Of a stretch of DNA of 64,000 nt, positions 20,856 to 33,655 are shown in pieces. The position numbers and the translations under genes are program-made. Position 1 is the stretch's first letter. Every line of letters begins with the position of its first letter. The stretch spans positions 118,118,043 through 118,182,042 of the forward strand of contig CM043960.1 in assembly GCA_014529385.2 (NCBI GenBank), written 5' to 3'. The DNA comes from Adiantum capillus-veneris. Taxonomy: Eukaryota; Streptophyta; Polypodiopsida; Polypodiales; Pteridaceae. The notes beneath the pieces were generated by a model. It did not search any database and had not been told where the DNA came from. It saw only the letters and a program-made list of their open reading frames with translations.

Positions 20856-23800
20856 ATGGCTCCAAAAAAACAGGTTGCAAGGGTTGCTGTCTCAGTTGAC
20901 TATACTTGCAATGATCTTAGGAAATGGTATTTGGACATACATGGTATAGAGGGTGCACAATTTCATAAGGTGCATCTATTTATTGCCAAAAAGGATAATG
21001 ACAGCTTGTTTGAAGATGTTGGACAAGTTGTGGAAGCATCTGTCTCTGTAGTTGATAGTCATCCAGAGGTGGAATGCATTGACATTCTAGTTCCAATGAA
21101 TCTAGAATTTCAACTATCTCCAGGAGCATATGCATTGGAGCGCATGTCTAGAAACAAAGAAGAGACAATGTTTTCTCAAGGATGGAAGTTTGCAGAATCA
21201 AATCCAAATATCACAGCAGATCAACTTCAAAGCTCCATCATTGCCACACTACAACGAAAAAAGGTGAAAGCTTCACGACCACCATCCACAAAGAAGCAAG
21301 CAAAAGTGCAGAAAGTAGAAGCTAAGCGAACTAGCTCCATTTTGGATGTAGACAAGGCATCTTTGGCATCCTCATCAACAGAGGGTTCAATGTCAAAGAT
21401 GAGAATTGTGGATCCAGATGTTTTAGAAGCTGAGGCCATGAAAGGACAAGAAAAAGATACAGGTGGAATGAATAAGTACATAAATTATTTTCCTTTCCAA
21501 TATAGGGAATTTGATATCCCTATTCAAAATTGTTGGCTTGCTCCTGATCACTATAATGCACGTATTATGGATAAAAAACACGCTGAAAGTGTGTTATTTG
21601 GATTTTCACGGAGTACGACCAAGCCTGCAGCATGTGCATATTTGATGCCTGTTCGAAATGCAAAATCAAAGAAGGGGACTCCTTTGGCAGTAGAAGAGGT
21701 AGAGGAGCAAAAAATTAAAGATTATCATTATTGGATTCTTGATGGGCAGCATTCAATCTATGCTGCAAAAGTTTTGCTTCACAATGAACAAAACAACAAA
21801 GAGATCTTTGAAAGACTGATTAGCGTGTATAAATTTAGAAAGGCTCGCATTGTTGTGAATGCTCCTCCATTTGTTGCAACTGCTATATCTGCCATTGCAA
21901 ATGAGGAGGCTCAGGCATTGTATGTCAAGCAACCTTACAGCCAAATATTGAGACATTTACGGAGTCAATGGATCTTCTCAGGACGACCACCAAAGGCAGC
22001 AAGTGGAATTGCAGAGGGACATGCATCTCGTGCCGGATGGGATGTAAGTTATTTTCTTTGTCTTTTTGATAGTGTTTAATTAACAAATCTTGCTCAATAG
22101 TTTAATTATTTCTCTATTTCTTTTCAGGGTTTTCTTCGATTGGCAAGAATGAGTGCAGCAGCAAGTTGGATTGCTAAACAGGCACACATGGTCACCTACT
22201 CTGATTTAGTTTATGATTGCTGGATAGAAATCATTGAAAATCTAGAAGAGGAGAATAAGAAACCCCCAACAACTGTATTTAGATATCTTTGTGGCCTTGA
22301 GGAATCAGAGGTAAAGACTATTCAAGAAGAGATTAGAGATGAGAAGATTTTACTGTCAAAGAGTGCAAAGGATGGTGATGCAACTGACATGTATGATCGA
22401 ATCAAGCAGTTGAAGCAAGACAAATTGATTCAAGATGCACTTCTTGAAGGCTTCAACAATTTGAATGAGTCTTCACCATGTAAAGACTGGGAGGAGGTGG
22501 TCAAAATGTATAACATCAATGATGTTGTTTATAAAACAATTTTAATGCTATGCGAGGAATGGATCAGATCTAGTTTGACGCGTGGAACAAAGAAAATGGC
22601 TTTTCCAGATGGAGCAATAAAATACATGCAATGGGCAATTCACCTTCAAAAGGAGAAAACTGAGCCTAGAGATTTGCCATGGTCAATCTATGTGGTGAGC
22701 CTACAAATGGAAGGCAATCTCTACTTGATGCGCCACTTCAATAATAAAGTGCCTATTGGCTTATGTGTTTTAGATATGACAAAAAACGTTGGAGGCAATT
22801 TGAAGTGGAGTGAGGAGACATTTAACAATGCTTTGGATGGGATCTTGGCTATTGCTGGAGGGTCAACAGATCCTGGATTTGTCTTTCTTGCATTTGTGGA
22901 TTTCACTAACTTCACAAAATTGCAATGTGCCTTTCACGCCATGGGAGATAATCTGAGCTACCATTGTTGTGGTGCATTGCATCACTTTCCATCAGCTCCT
23001 TGCAAAGGAGCAATTCAATTCCTAACAGTTATTGCCTTCTTGGGACAAGGCAATGCATTTGAAGACCTGAGAAGAAGATCAGAGGAACATCCCATGCCAA
23101 TTGATTGTTCTCTTCTTCAAGTAGCAGATAACGATATGTCAGATTTGCAATATTTGGAGGCCAAAAAAAGAGCTTTGGTCAAGCACTACATTCGTACATA
23201 TTGTTTTGAAGACCGCAAGCTTGTTGATGTTTTTGGTGATGGCTCCTTGGTTGCACAAGAAGGAATACAACAGAAAAAAGAAGTCATCTGCTTAATTGAT
23301 AGTGTGGAGGAGGCAAAAAGCATGGAGACCATGCTGCTAGACTTTGTTAAGTCTCATGAAGATATAGAAAAATGGGCTGGACTTCAACAATCCACTTCGC
23401 AATCAGGCGACATTGTGCCTGTTACAGAGGAGTGCTCTCCACAAAGAGAAGAAGAACAACAACAACACCATCCTCTGTCAATGGAGGACTTTTTGGAAAT
23501 GGAGACACGTATGTTTTGAGTTTCTTGTGCATGTTAGTGTTTCTTGTTACTGATTTGATACTCTTAATGTTAGATTTTGCTTTATATAGTATTGATTGAG
23601 CTTGTATTTTTTATCTCAAGCATTCAAGGTTTGAATGTAAATAGTAAATTACTTGAGTTTTTGAATGGTGGATCTGTAGACTAAAACTAAAACATTTAAT
23701 ACTCACAAAGACTTAATTACTTAAGAGCTTGAACTCAATAAGTTTTGGACCTTTTATCAATACCCCCTTGATATGATACATTAGATCGTAGCATGGTTAA

Positions 23801-26658
23801 ATGGTGATGCTTCATAAATTGAACCTAGCTTAGACAGGTGCTGGAGCCTAAATTTAAACTAACCTTGCTAGAAGGGAGCTTATGTTTGGACTTTGAGAGA
23901 ATAGCATAAGTAATCAATTAGAGCATAGATTAGACATGTGGTGGTGGCCGGCCTTAGAGACCAAAATCTTAATGAGCTTGGAAAGGTATTTAAGTACTGC
24001 AATTTACTTAGTTTTAGTACTCATTAAATGCATAGCTTGACAAAAGGTGGACCTTACATGGATCCTAATTTCAAGAGGTGTGGTAGACCTTCAAAACAAG
24101 CTCATATAGCTTGGACATGTGGTAGACCTTGCATGAAGACTAGTTTAGACAAGTGTGGTACACCTTGTAACCAACACCCATTTGTTATATTAGCTTGGAC
24201 AAGTGGTGGACCTTGCTTTTATGTTTCAATGGAGCATATTTTGGACAGGTGGTAGACCTTGTTTCTCTCCATGCTTCAATGGAGAGAAACTTTAGCTTGG
24301 ACAAGTGGTGGACCTTGTTTTTATGTTTTAAAGGAGCATATTTCGGACAAGTGGTAGACATAGTTTCTCTCCATGGTTCAATGGAACCCACCTTAGACAA
24401 GTGAAGTACCTTGAAACCAAACCCCCATAATACAACCTACTAAATAGGTTGGAAAATTGGTGGATATGAAACCATCCATGATAGAGCATAGTATAGGTGA
24501 AAACGTAGTGGTCCTTATATCAATTACCCATGCATAGCTTGGACAAGTGGTGGACCTTGATTCTCTCTATGTTTCAATGGATCCTATCTTGGACTAGAGA
24601 TATATCTTACTTAGTTCCATGCTTCAATGGATTGTAGCTTGGATAAGGAGTGGAACTTCAAACAAAACTCCACAGCATAGCATATATTAACAATTCATGG
24701 GTTTTATAGAGATTGTCCTGCCTATTTTGGAGAGTTGGTACACCTTTATTCTCCATTCTTCAATGGATCTGAGGTTGGACAAGCGGAGCTGGAGAAGTGG
24801 TCAACCTTAAAATGAAACCTCCCATGCTACAACCCATCATAGATCGTATATGTAGTGGACCTTGAAACTCTTTTATGTCCCTAGCTTAGAGAAGCATTGC
24901 ACTCTTGATTATCTCCATACATGAAGGCAAGGTTGGACAAGTGGTGGACCTTCAAACCAGAATCTCTATGCAATAATAGGCAAGTGGTGGAGCTTGTTTT
25001 CTCCTTGTTCCAATGGAGCCTAGCTTAGACAAACAATGGAGCTTGCTTCTCTCCATGTTTCAATGGATCCTAGCTTAGAAAAGTGGTGGAGCTTTGCTTC
25101 TCTCCATGTTCCAATGGACCATAGCTTAGACAAGTGGTAGACCTTGAAAAACACCCCTCGTATACAACATATTATGGGGTTTTCATGTTTCAATGGCTCC
25201 TAGCTTGGACAAATGGTAGAGCTTGCTTCTCTTTATGTTTCAATGGATCCAATCTTAGCCAAGGGGTGGACCTTGAAACAAGAATCCCCCCCCCATGTAC
25301 AACGTATTATGGGTTTTGAAAGCACTGGGAGAAAATAATAGCTTTGATAAGTGGTGGACCTTGCTTCTCTCCATGCTTCAATGGAGCCGAGGTTGGACAC
25401 ATGTTGGAGAGAAGATGGTTGCCCATGAAATAAGACCATGCATGCTATAATCAATCATATGTTGTACACATGGTGGACCTTGCAATTGTTTTATATGCCT
25501 AACTTGGACAAGTGGAGGACCCTTGATTACCTCCAGATATCAACAACAAGCCAAGTTTGGACAAGTGTAGTACCACCAAACCAGAATCTATATGCTACAA
25601 TAGAGTATAGGTAGGACACGCGATGAACCTTGATATCAAACCATCCATGCTACTAGAGATGATAGGTTTCACATGTGGTGGAACCTTGTATCAATGTTCT
25701 ATGTGTAGTTTTTGACTAGTGATAGACCTTGAAACTAATCCCTCTAGGCTACAAGAAAAAAGAGATGGATGAGGAGGCTAGACTACTTTTGTTGCATCAA
25801 TGCATCCCATGTTACCACATATACTATAGGGTTCTTGGATAAGTGTTGGATCTTGTGTCAATGCTCCATGTCTAGCTTGGACAAGTGGTGGACCTTGGTT
25901 CTCTCTATGCTTCAAATGGGCAATAGATTGGAGACACAGTGGCCTTTTTTTTCCAATGATTTTATTTTTTGGAAACCTTGGAGGCACCATGTAAGAGGCA
26001 CTCTAAGTCTTCCATACAATGGACCTATTGGACTATAAAATAATGATATCTTTCTTTGATATTGTCATTATTTTATGCATAATATTTTCTTCTTTTTGCA
26101 GACACAAAGGAGTTAAGTGATATAAAATCTAGATGTATTTCACACTATGATTGGCATGAAGATCCTTTTGGGACACCAACTTTTCCTATTCCCAAAGATG
26201 TAATTTTCCATATTAACGGTGTGGATTTTGAAGTGCGACTTTCATGTATTGAAGGAGCTGGTTATGGGCTATTTGTGCATACTACCCTGGAAAGTGGTTT
26301 GACTATTCTAAACTATGGAGGGCATAAGTATAGATTTCAAGACTGGAAAAAGATATGCAAAATATTTCCAAGAGCTTATAAATATTCTCTTCTAGAGGAT
26401 CCAAACATAGAAGAAGAGGAAGATCAATCATACATTATTGGTTGTGTAGAAGAAGGAAACGTGTCGGGCTATATAAATAGTTCTCACAGTACAAATGTCT
26501 GTCCCAACGTACGCTATACATTTGATCCAAATTTGCCACCTTGGCATAAATGCACCTCTTCACACATCAAGTCAGAAGAATATGGCCATGTATGCATTGA
26601 GACTATTTGTCAAGTTGAAGCAGGAGAAGAGTTGTTTGCTGACTATAACTTTACTTGA
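20856..26658 (+). CDS. DGQHS (ParB-like) protein with C-terminal SET domain, three coding exons, ~1041 aa
   Basis: Coding exons 20856-22043, 22128-23508 and 26102-26658 join in frame through GT-AG introns (donors GTAAGT and GTATGT; acceptors TTTTCAG and TTTTTGCAG). The ATG lies five bases after a 3' splice site with a long T tract, so an upstream untranslated exon is likely. Residues ~230-400 contain YHYWILDGQHS (D296), resembling the DGQHR/ParB-type nucleotide-binding or nuclease fold. Residues 400-856 are unassigned, with Cys/His clusters (YHCCGALHHFP) and an acidic, Gln-rich tail. Residues ~897-1041 form a SET lysine-methyltransferase-like domain: GAGYGLF, GYINSSHSTNVCPNV in place of NHSxxPN, and GEELFADYNF at the extreme C-terminus. 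There is no post-SET cysteine cluster. Intron 2 (2.6 kb) is filled with the D satellite. The role may be chromatin modification or anti-silencing for D; this is inference. Confidence 0.72.
23940..25910 (+). repeat. Satellite block 3 of element D, within intron 2
   Basis: Degenerate copies of the TGGACAAGTGGTGGACCTTG motif, mostly in plus orientation, with the CATGTTTCAATGGA spacer. They are more diverged than block 2. The block lies wholly in the intron between exon 2 (ending 23508) and exon 3 (starting 26102) of the DGQHS/SET gene. Confidence 0.85.
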
Positions 26659-27300
26659 CATTGTAAAGTATTGTACATGGATGGAAATCTCAAGTACATG
26701 CATCATTTTCATTTTTCATGGATGAAATCTCAAGTGAATATAACATTTGATTATTGTTTAGTTTATGCTCAACGAGAATCTAGAGTGCTCTTATGCTTTG
26801 TGTGTTGTCTAACATATTTGACTACCTTGGCCATAGAATCTTGATTCTACTCTAGATTTGTGATAAATCTTACCAAAATTTAATCAATGTCTAGGTTGGA
26901 CAAGTGGTGGGGCTTCAAACATTACTGTCTTAAACAAGTGGAGTTATCTTACTTGAATAAGTGGTGGCCTTTGAATCCAAATCTAAGCCAAATCTCTAAT
27001 TATTTTCTTGTAGTCTAGGTTGGACATTTGGTGGACCTTGTATCCATGTTTCCTCAACAAGGGTGGCTTTTAGTTTTCACTTTAAGTACTCATCTTTAAT
27101 AAAGTGTAGGATGGAAAATGTTGAGTTAGTAGATTGTATTTTAGACAAGTGGTGTTTGGTGTACGAATGCTGAAAATGGTTGCAAGGATTCTAACAACGA
27201 CTTTACCTTAAATAAATTTCTTACTAGGAGTTCTACATATAAATATGGTGAATAAAATTCTAGTGGTTTTGAGATACCATTTGTGTGTGTGTTTTCTTAG
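26659..27300. other. Interval between the SET gene and the first FCP1-like gene
   Basis: AT-rich DNA with three or four degenerate satellite motifs (26885-27150, plus orientation). It ends in a 3' splice site (GTTTTCTTAG at 27291-27300) that opens the next coding exon. It should contain the 3' untranslated region of the SET gene and the promoter or first exon of the next gene. Confidence 0.45.
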
Positions 27301-28499
27301 ATTCACAAACTGGGATGGATAATGCTCCTATGGTTCAGTCAACAACTATAGAATCCATAGATTCTATGGTTTCTAAAGTGCCCAAGATGGATGATATTTC
27401 TATACTAGAGTCTAGTGTTGTGCAACTTGAGCAAGCTTCCAATAATGAGAACCAAGAAATCGATGCTTCAAAAATGCAACATACATCAAAAGAGACTGAA
27501 AAGTCCACTCACGAGCTATTGCCAATTGGTACTACGTCATGTAGCGTAGATGTTGAGAAATCCATGCTTACAATTATATTGGATTTAAATGGTCTATTGT
27601 TGAAACGTTCCCCTCAACCATCCTCACACCACAACTCAGTGCAAATGGATTCAAAAAGATATATTATACTCAGGCCAGGTTGCATCCAATTCTTGAAGAC
27701 TATTTTACAAAGGTTTAATGTTGCAATTTGGTCGACAGCTACTAGGAATAATGTGTATCAAATCCTTGCAGCACTAAACAACTTAGCTGAGGATACATTG
27801 CCTTTCTTTGCAATTTGGTCGCAAGATGTTTGCTACACCGCTCAAACTCAAAAATTGTTTAGACCCGACAATCCAAACGTTGAGGCAATGTTCAAGCCTC
27901 TAGCCAAAATTGCCATGGGGTTTGAATGTGATCCACAAAGAACAGTGCTTATTGATGACTCTCCTTACAAGGGATGTATTTCACCAGCAAACAATTGCAT
28001 TTTTCCACCACAATTTGATGCTGAGAAGATGGTTGACAATATGCTCTTGGAGGAGCTACTGCCATACTTGATTCAGCTTGATGAGAGAAGGGATGTGCGT
28101 GATTTAATTGCTTCTAATCGTTATGGACAACCTATAGTGACAAATGATAGTGAATACAAACAAATCATGGAGTATTGGAAGCAGAAAAATGATGTTTGGT
28201 CAGCTAAGGTGTTCTTTACAAGAAGAATACCACCTGCAAAAGGTGACAGAGATGAAACTATCATTGAAGATGCAAGTGACACAAGCCACCGCAATGAAAT
28301 GAGAAGAGCCCAAATACAAGAGATCTTGGCAAAGGAGCGTACACCCATTGAAAGCATGAAGGCGTCACAATTGACCACTTTAGCTAGGCAATTGGGTTGT
28401 AACACAAAAGGAGTTTTGAAGGCAACCACAGCAAAGGCTTATATAAATAAGGTGAAAGCTGAGAACAATCTTCTAAGGCTGGATAGAAAGCAACCCTAA
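27301..28499 (+). CDS. FCP1/NLI-type phosphatase-like protein 1 with SAP-like tail, ~394 aa
   Basis: The exon opens at a 3' splice site (TTTTCTTAG); the first ATG is 27315. A HAD-family FCP1/NLI fold is indicated by ILDLNGLLLKR (D90), the IILRPGCIQFLKTI region, AIWSTATRNNV and LIDDSPYKG (D214-D215). The usual DxDx(T/V) nucleophile motif reads DLNG, so the second Asp is Asn. Similar DLNG versions occur in plant FCP1-like proteins, and activity is uncertain. Residues ~349-382 (MKASQLTTLARQLGCNTKGV) resemble a SAP DNA-binding motif. The stop TAA is immediately followed by a possible donor (AAG|GTACTAG). An alternative donor at AATAAG|GTGAAAG (about 28450) would join in frame to the exon at 28596. 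Plus-strand neighbour of the DGQHS/SET gene, within element D. Confidence 0.75.
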
Positions 28500-28595
28500 G
28501 GTACTAGTGACATGTCATATATTCTTGATACACATGCTTGAACACTCATGTGCATGGTATCTAACAAATCTTTCTTTTTATTCCTTCTTGCAGGA

Positions 28596-28701
28596 TCTTA
28601 CAAAGGATACTACTAGATGGAGCTCAATCAATAGAGATTTTGATATTTTTGCTCAAAATAATGAAGCAGTCACCTACATTTTTTGTTTATCAATTTCTTG
28701 A
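28596..28701 (+). CDS. Possible alternative last exon of FCP1-like gene 1
   Basis: A good 3' splice site (TATTCCTTCTTGCAG) precedes an open stretch encoding DLTKDTTRWSSINRDFDIFA and about 15 further residues to TGA. It is in frame if the upstream exon ends at the donor AATAAG|GTGAAAG near 28450; if the exon instead ends after the TAA at 28499 this is 3' untranslated sequence. The match to splice consensus supports an exon, but its coding status is open. Confidence 0.35.
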
Positions 28702-28989
28702 GAGACTTTATTTTAGTTTGTAATCATCAAATGAAATGAAAAGTATCCTTCTTATTAAGATTGTTGATCTTTTTCTTGTTCAAACCTTTCAATTGTGATT
28801 TATAGTTTTGTTAGCATGAGATTGTGCTTTTTTAGTTTGAAAAAAACTGTCAAAGATCCAAGTCTTTTTGGCTTTACTTAAGTTATTAATTGTGAAAGAT
28901 CCAAGTTTTTTTTCTTTACTTAAGTTATTGATTGCCTATGTAATAGTCCTTAAAACAATATCGGATGGCTTTCTTGCTCCCATGTCTCA

Positions 28990-31900
28990 CATTGGTCTTT
29001 AGGTAAGACAAGTGGTGACCTTGAAAGTATGGTCTCATATCTCGATCAAGTGAAGAGACATGAAGCTTAAATATCACTACTATGTATCTAGTGTTAAACT
29101 CCATCGAGACAAAGACTAGATAGCCAAATTGCAGTCGAGTTTAAGTGAAAAATCCATTTGAGCTAAGGTAAAACTTATAGTGCCTCATTTTTCTAGGATT
29201 CTACCCCATCAAGGAAGTTATAATCTAGCACAAACCAATTAAGACTCTTTTGGAGCCTAGATAGGACAATTCGTGGAACTTATGAAACTTATTATTGAGT
29301 TAGAGTCTAGTTTAGATAAGCAAAAGATCTTCAAACCAGCACTTGGTCTTACTATTCAATATTCAAAGTCCCTTGAGGCTAACAAATTACATACCCACTT
29401 GTAACCTAACTAATGAGTAATTATATAGATCTAAGCAAGTATATATAATGAGTCTTCAAACTAATAATCCAAGGGAAGAGAGTAGCAAGGTCCACTACTT
29501 GTCCAAGCTCAGCTCTAGACAACATAGAAAGATGCTAGTTCTACTAATTGTCTAATTATAGGCATGGAGAAATGATAGAAGGTTGACCACTTGTCCAACC
29601 TATCATCTCTAGTAAGATGGGAGGTTTGGCCTTAAGATTCACCATGTAACCAACCTATACATCATTGTATTATGAAGAGTAAAAAAGCAAAGCTCCACCA
29701 CTTGTCCAAGCTAGTTCTAAAATCCACATGGAGATAAGCAAGCTCCACCATTTGTCGAATCTCTCTTCCATTAAAACATGAAAAAACTCATCTATGTTGT
29801 ACAGGGGGACTTTTTTCCAAGGTCCACCACTTGTCCAAGCTAGGATCCCTAGTAGCACGAGTGGTTTGGTCTCAAGATACACCACTTGTACACTCTATGT
29901 CATTATATTAAGAAGAACTATGTATTAAGGTCCACCACTTGTCCAACCTATAAGGTTATATCTTAAATGGTATCCTTTCTCACCACTTGAAATGCCCATG
30001 ATATGTTTTACACGGGGGTTTCATTCCAAGGTCCACCACTTGTCCAAGCTAACTCTATTCAAACATAGAGAGAAGCAAAGGTCCACCACTTGTCCAAGCT
30101 AACTCTATTCAAACATAGAGAGAAGCAAAGGTTCACCACTTGTCAAAGCTAGGCTCCGTTGAAGTATGGAGAGAAGTAACCTCCATCATTTTTCCAAGAT
30201 AGGTGCCATTCAAACATGGAAAGAATCAAGATCTACCATGTCTCCGAGATTCTAGGCTCCATTGAAACACCCTAAAACCATGATATTTTGTACATGGGGT
30301 GTTTACATTCAAGGTCTACCACTTCTCTAACGTATTATACCTAGTAGCATGAGTGATTTGGTCTTAAGATTCACCACTTATCCACTCTATGTCATTATAT
30401 TAAGAATAACTGGGTGTTAAGGTCCACCACTTGTCCAACCTATAAGGGTATATCTTAAATGGTATCCTTCACCACTTATCAAGGTCCATCACCACTTTTC
30501 CAACCTATAAGGTTATATCTTGAATGATATTTTTCCTCATCACTTGTAATGTCCATGCTATGTTTTACAAAGGGGTTTTGTTCCAAGACCCACCACTTGT
30601 CCAAGCTAACTCCATTAAAACATAGAGAGAAGCAAAGGTCCACCACTTGTCCAAGATAGGCTCCATTGAAACATGGAGAGAAGGATGATCCACCATTTCT
30701 CCAAGATAGGTTCCATTGAAACATTGAGAGAAGCAATCTCCACCATGTCTCCAAGCTAGGCTCCATTGAAATACCCTAAACCCATAATTTTGTACATGAG
30801 GGGTTTACATTCAAGGTCCACCACTTGTCCAACCTATTATCCCTAGTAGCAAGAGTGGTTTGGTCTCAAGATTCACCACTTGTACACTCTATGTCATTAT
30901 ATTAAGAAGAAATATGTGTTAAAGTCCACCACTTGTCCAGCCTATAAGGTTATATTTTAAATAGTATCCTTTCTCACCACTTGAAATGCCCATATGTTTT
31001 ACATGGGGGTTTCATTCCAAGGTCCACCACTTGTCCAAGCTAACTCTATTAAAACATATAGAGAAAGAAAGGTCCACCACTTGTCCAAGCTAGGCTCATT
31101 GAAACATGGAGAGAAGGAACCTCCACTGTTTCTCCTAGATAGGCTCCATTGAAACATGGAGAGAAATAAGCTCCACCATGTCTCCAAGTTGCTAGGCTCC
31201 ATTGAAATACCCAATACCCATAATTTTTTGTACATGGGGGGTTTACATTCAAGGTTCACCACTTGTCCAACCTATTATCCCTAGTAGGTTTGGTCTCATG
31301 ATTCACCACTTGTCCACTCTATGTCATTATATTAAGAGGAATTAGGTGTTAAGGTCCACCACTTGTCCAACCTATAATGTTATAGCTTGAATGGTATTTT
31401 TTCTCACCACTTGTAATGCCCATGACATGATTTACATGGGGGTTTTGTTCCAAGGTACACCACTTATCCAAGATAAATCTATTGAAACATAGAGAGAAAC
31501 AAAGGTCCACCACTTTTCCAAGCTAGGCTGCATTGAAACATGGACCTTAATACCAAATTATTTCTAGTAGCATGAGTGATATTTTGTACATGGGGCGTTT
31601 ACATTCAAGGTCCACCACTTGTCCAACCTATTTCCCTAGTAGGTTTGGTCCCAATTTCACCACTTATCCACTCTATGTCATTATATTAAGAATAATTGGG
31701 TGTTAAGGTCCACCACTTGTCCAACCTATAAGGTTATATATTGAATGGTATTTTTTCTCACCACTTGTAATGCCCATGATATGTTTTACATGGGGTTTTT
31801 GTTCCAAGGTCCACCACTTTTCCAAGATAACTCTATTTAAACATAGAGAGAAACAAAGGTCCACCACTTGTCCAAGCTAGGCTCCATTGAAACATGGAGA

Positions 31901-33340
31901 GAATGATGCTGCACCATTTATCCAAGATAGGCTGCATTGAAACATGGAGAGAAGCAAGCTTTACCATGTTTCCAAGCTAGGATCCATTGAAACACTCTAG
32001 GGGGTTTTATTTCAAGGCCCACCACTTGTTTAACCTATTATCCCTAGTAGCATGAGTGGTTTGGTTTCAAGATTCACCACTTGTACACTCTATGTCATTA
32101 TATTGTGTTAAAGTCCACCACTATATCTTAAATGGTATCCTTTCTCGCCACTTGAAATGCCCATGATATGTTTTACATGGGAGTTTCATTCCAAGATCCA
32201 CCACTTGTCCAAGCTAACCATATTCAAACATAGAGAGAAACAAAGGTCCACGACTTGTCCAAGCTAGGCTCCATTGAAACATGGAGAGAAGGAACCTCCA
32301 CCATTTCTCCTAGATAGGCTCCATTAAAACATGGAGAGAAGTAAGTTCCACCATGTCTCCAAGATGCTAGGCTCCATTGAAATACGCAAAACCCATGATA
32401 TTTTGTACATGGGTGATTTACATTCAAGGTCAACCATTTCTCCAACCTATTATCCCTAGTAGGTTTGGTCTCACAATTCACCACTTTTCCACTATATGTC
32501 ATTATAATAAGAGGAATTGGGTGCTAAGGTCCACCACTTGTCCAGCCTATAAGGTTATACCTTGAATGGTATTTTTTCTCACCACTTGTAATGCCCATGA
32601 CATGCTTTACATGGGGGTTTTGTTCCAAGGTTCACCACTTGTCCAAGAAAATTCTATTGAAACATAGAGAGAAACAAAGGTCCACCACTTTTCCAAGCTA
32701 GGCTCCATTGAAACATGGACCTTAATACCAAATTATTCCTAGTAGCATGAGTAATATTTTGTACATGGGGGTTTGCATTCAAGGTCCACCACTTGTCCAA
32801 CGTACTTTTCCTAGTAGGTTTGGTCGCAAGATTCACCACTTGTCCACTCTATGTCATTATATTAATAATAATTGGGTGTTAAGGTCCACCACTTTTCCAA
32901 CCTATAAGGTTATATATTGAATGGTATTTTTTCTCACCACTTGTAATGTCCATGATATGTTTTACATGGGGATTTTGTTCCAAGGTCCACCACTTGTCCA
33001 AGCTAATCTGTTCAAACATAGAGAGAAACAAACATGCACCACTTGTCCAAGGTAGGCTCCATTGAAACATGGAGAGAATGATGCTCCACCATTTATCCAA
33101 GATAGACTCCATTGAAACATGGAGAGAAGTAAGCTCCACCATGTTTCCAAGATGCTAGAGTCCATTGAAATACCCAAAACCCCTGATACTTTGTACATGG
33201 GGGGTTTACATTCAAGGTCCACCACTTGTCCAACCTATTATCCCTAGTAGCATGAGTGGCTTGGTCTCAGGATTCACCACTTGTCCACTCTATATCATTA
33301 TATTAAGAAAAATTGGGTTTCCATATCTAAATGGATCTTT
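28990..33340 (-). repeat. Right satellite block 4 of element D, minus orientation
   Basis: From about 29480 the core motif appears as its reverse complement (CAAGGTCCACCACTTGTCCA) with the reversed spacers TCCATTGAAACATG and TCTATT(C/G)AAACATAGAGAGA. A lone plus copy remains at ~29005 and another at ~33340. Units are again a few hundred bp. ORFs in it (for example near 29670-29885, 30479-30766 and 32879-33225) are minus-strand equivalents of those in block 2 and are not genes. It fills the ~5 kb between the two FCP1-like coding segments. Confidence 0.9.
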
Positions 33341-33655
33341 GCTTGGATAAGTGGTAGACCTTGAGACCTAAATACCCATTCTACACTAGAGCATTGGTTA
33401 AGCCTTATACACTTCAAGCATACCTTTAACAACAAGTAGTAGTTATTAGTTGACTTAAGTCTAGTTGAACTCCATGGTATTGAGACTAAGAGAGAGTGTA
33501 GCATAAAAAAGAGTCAGGATTTTAATTTGACTTTCTTTCTATTAATGAGTAGATCATAGATGGATTTTGGTATCTAATAAAACCTTAGGGTAGACAATGT
33601 AAAAATCATGTCTATTGTTGTGTTTGCATTAAGTGTTCTTGTTCTTTAATTTCAG

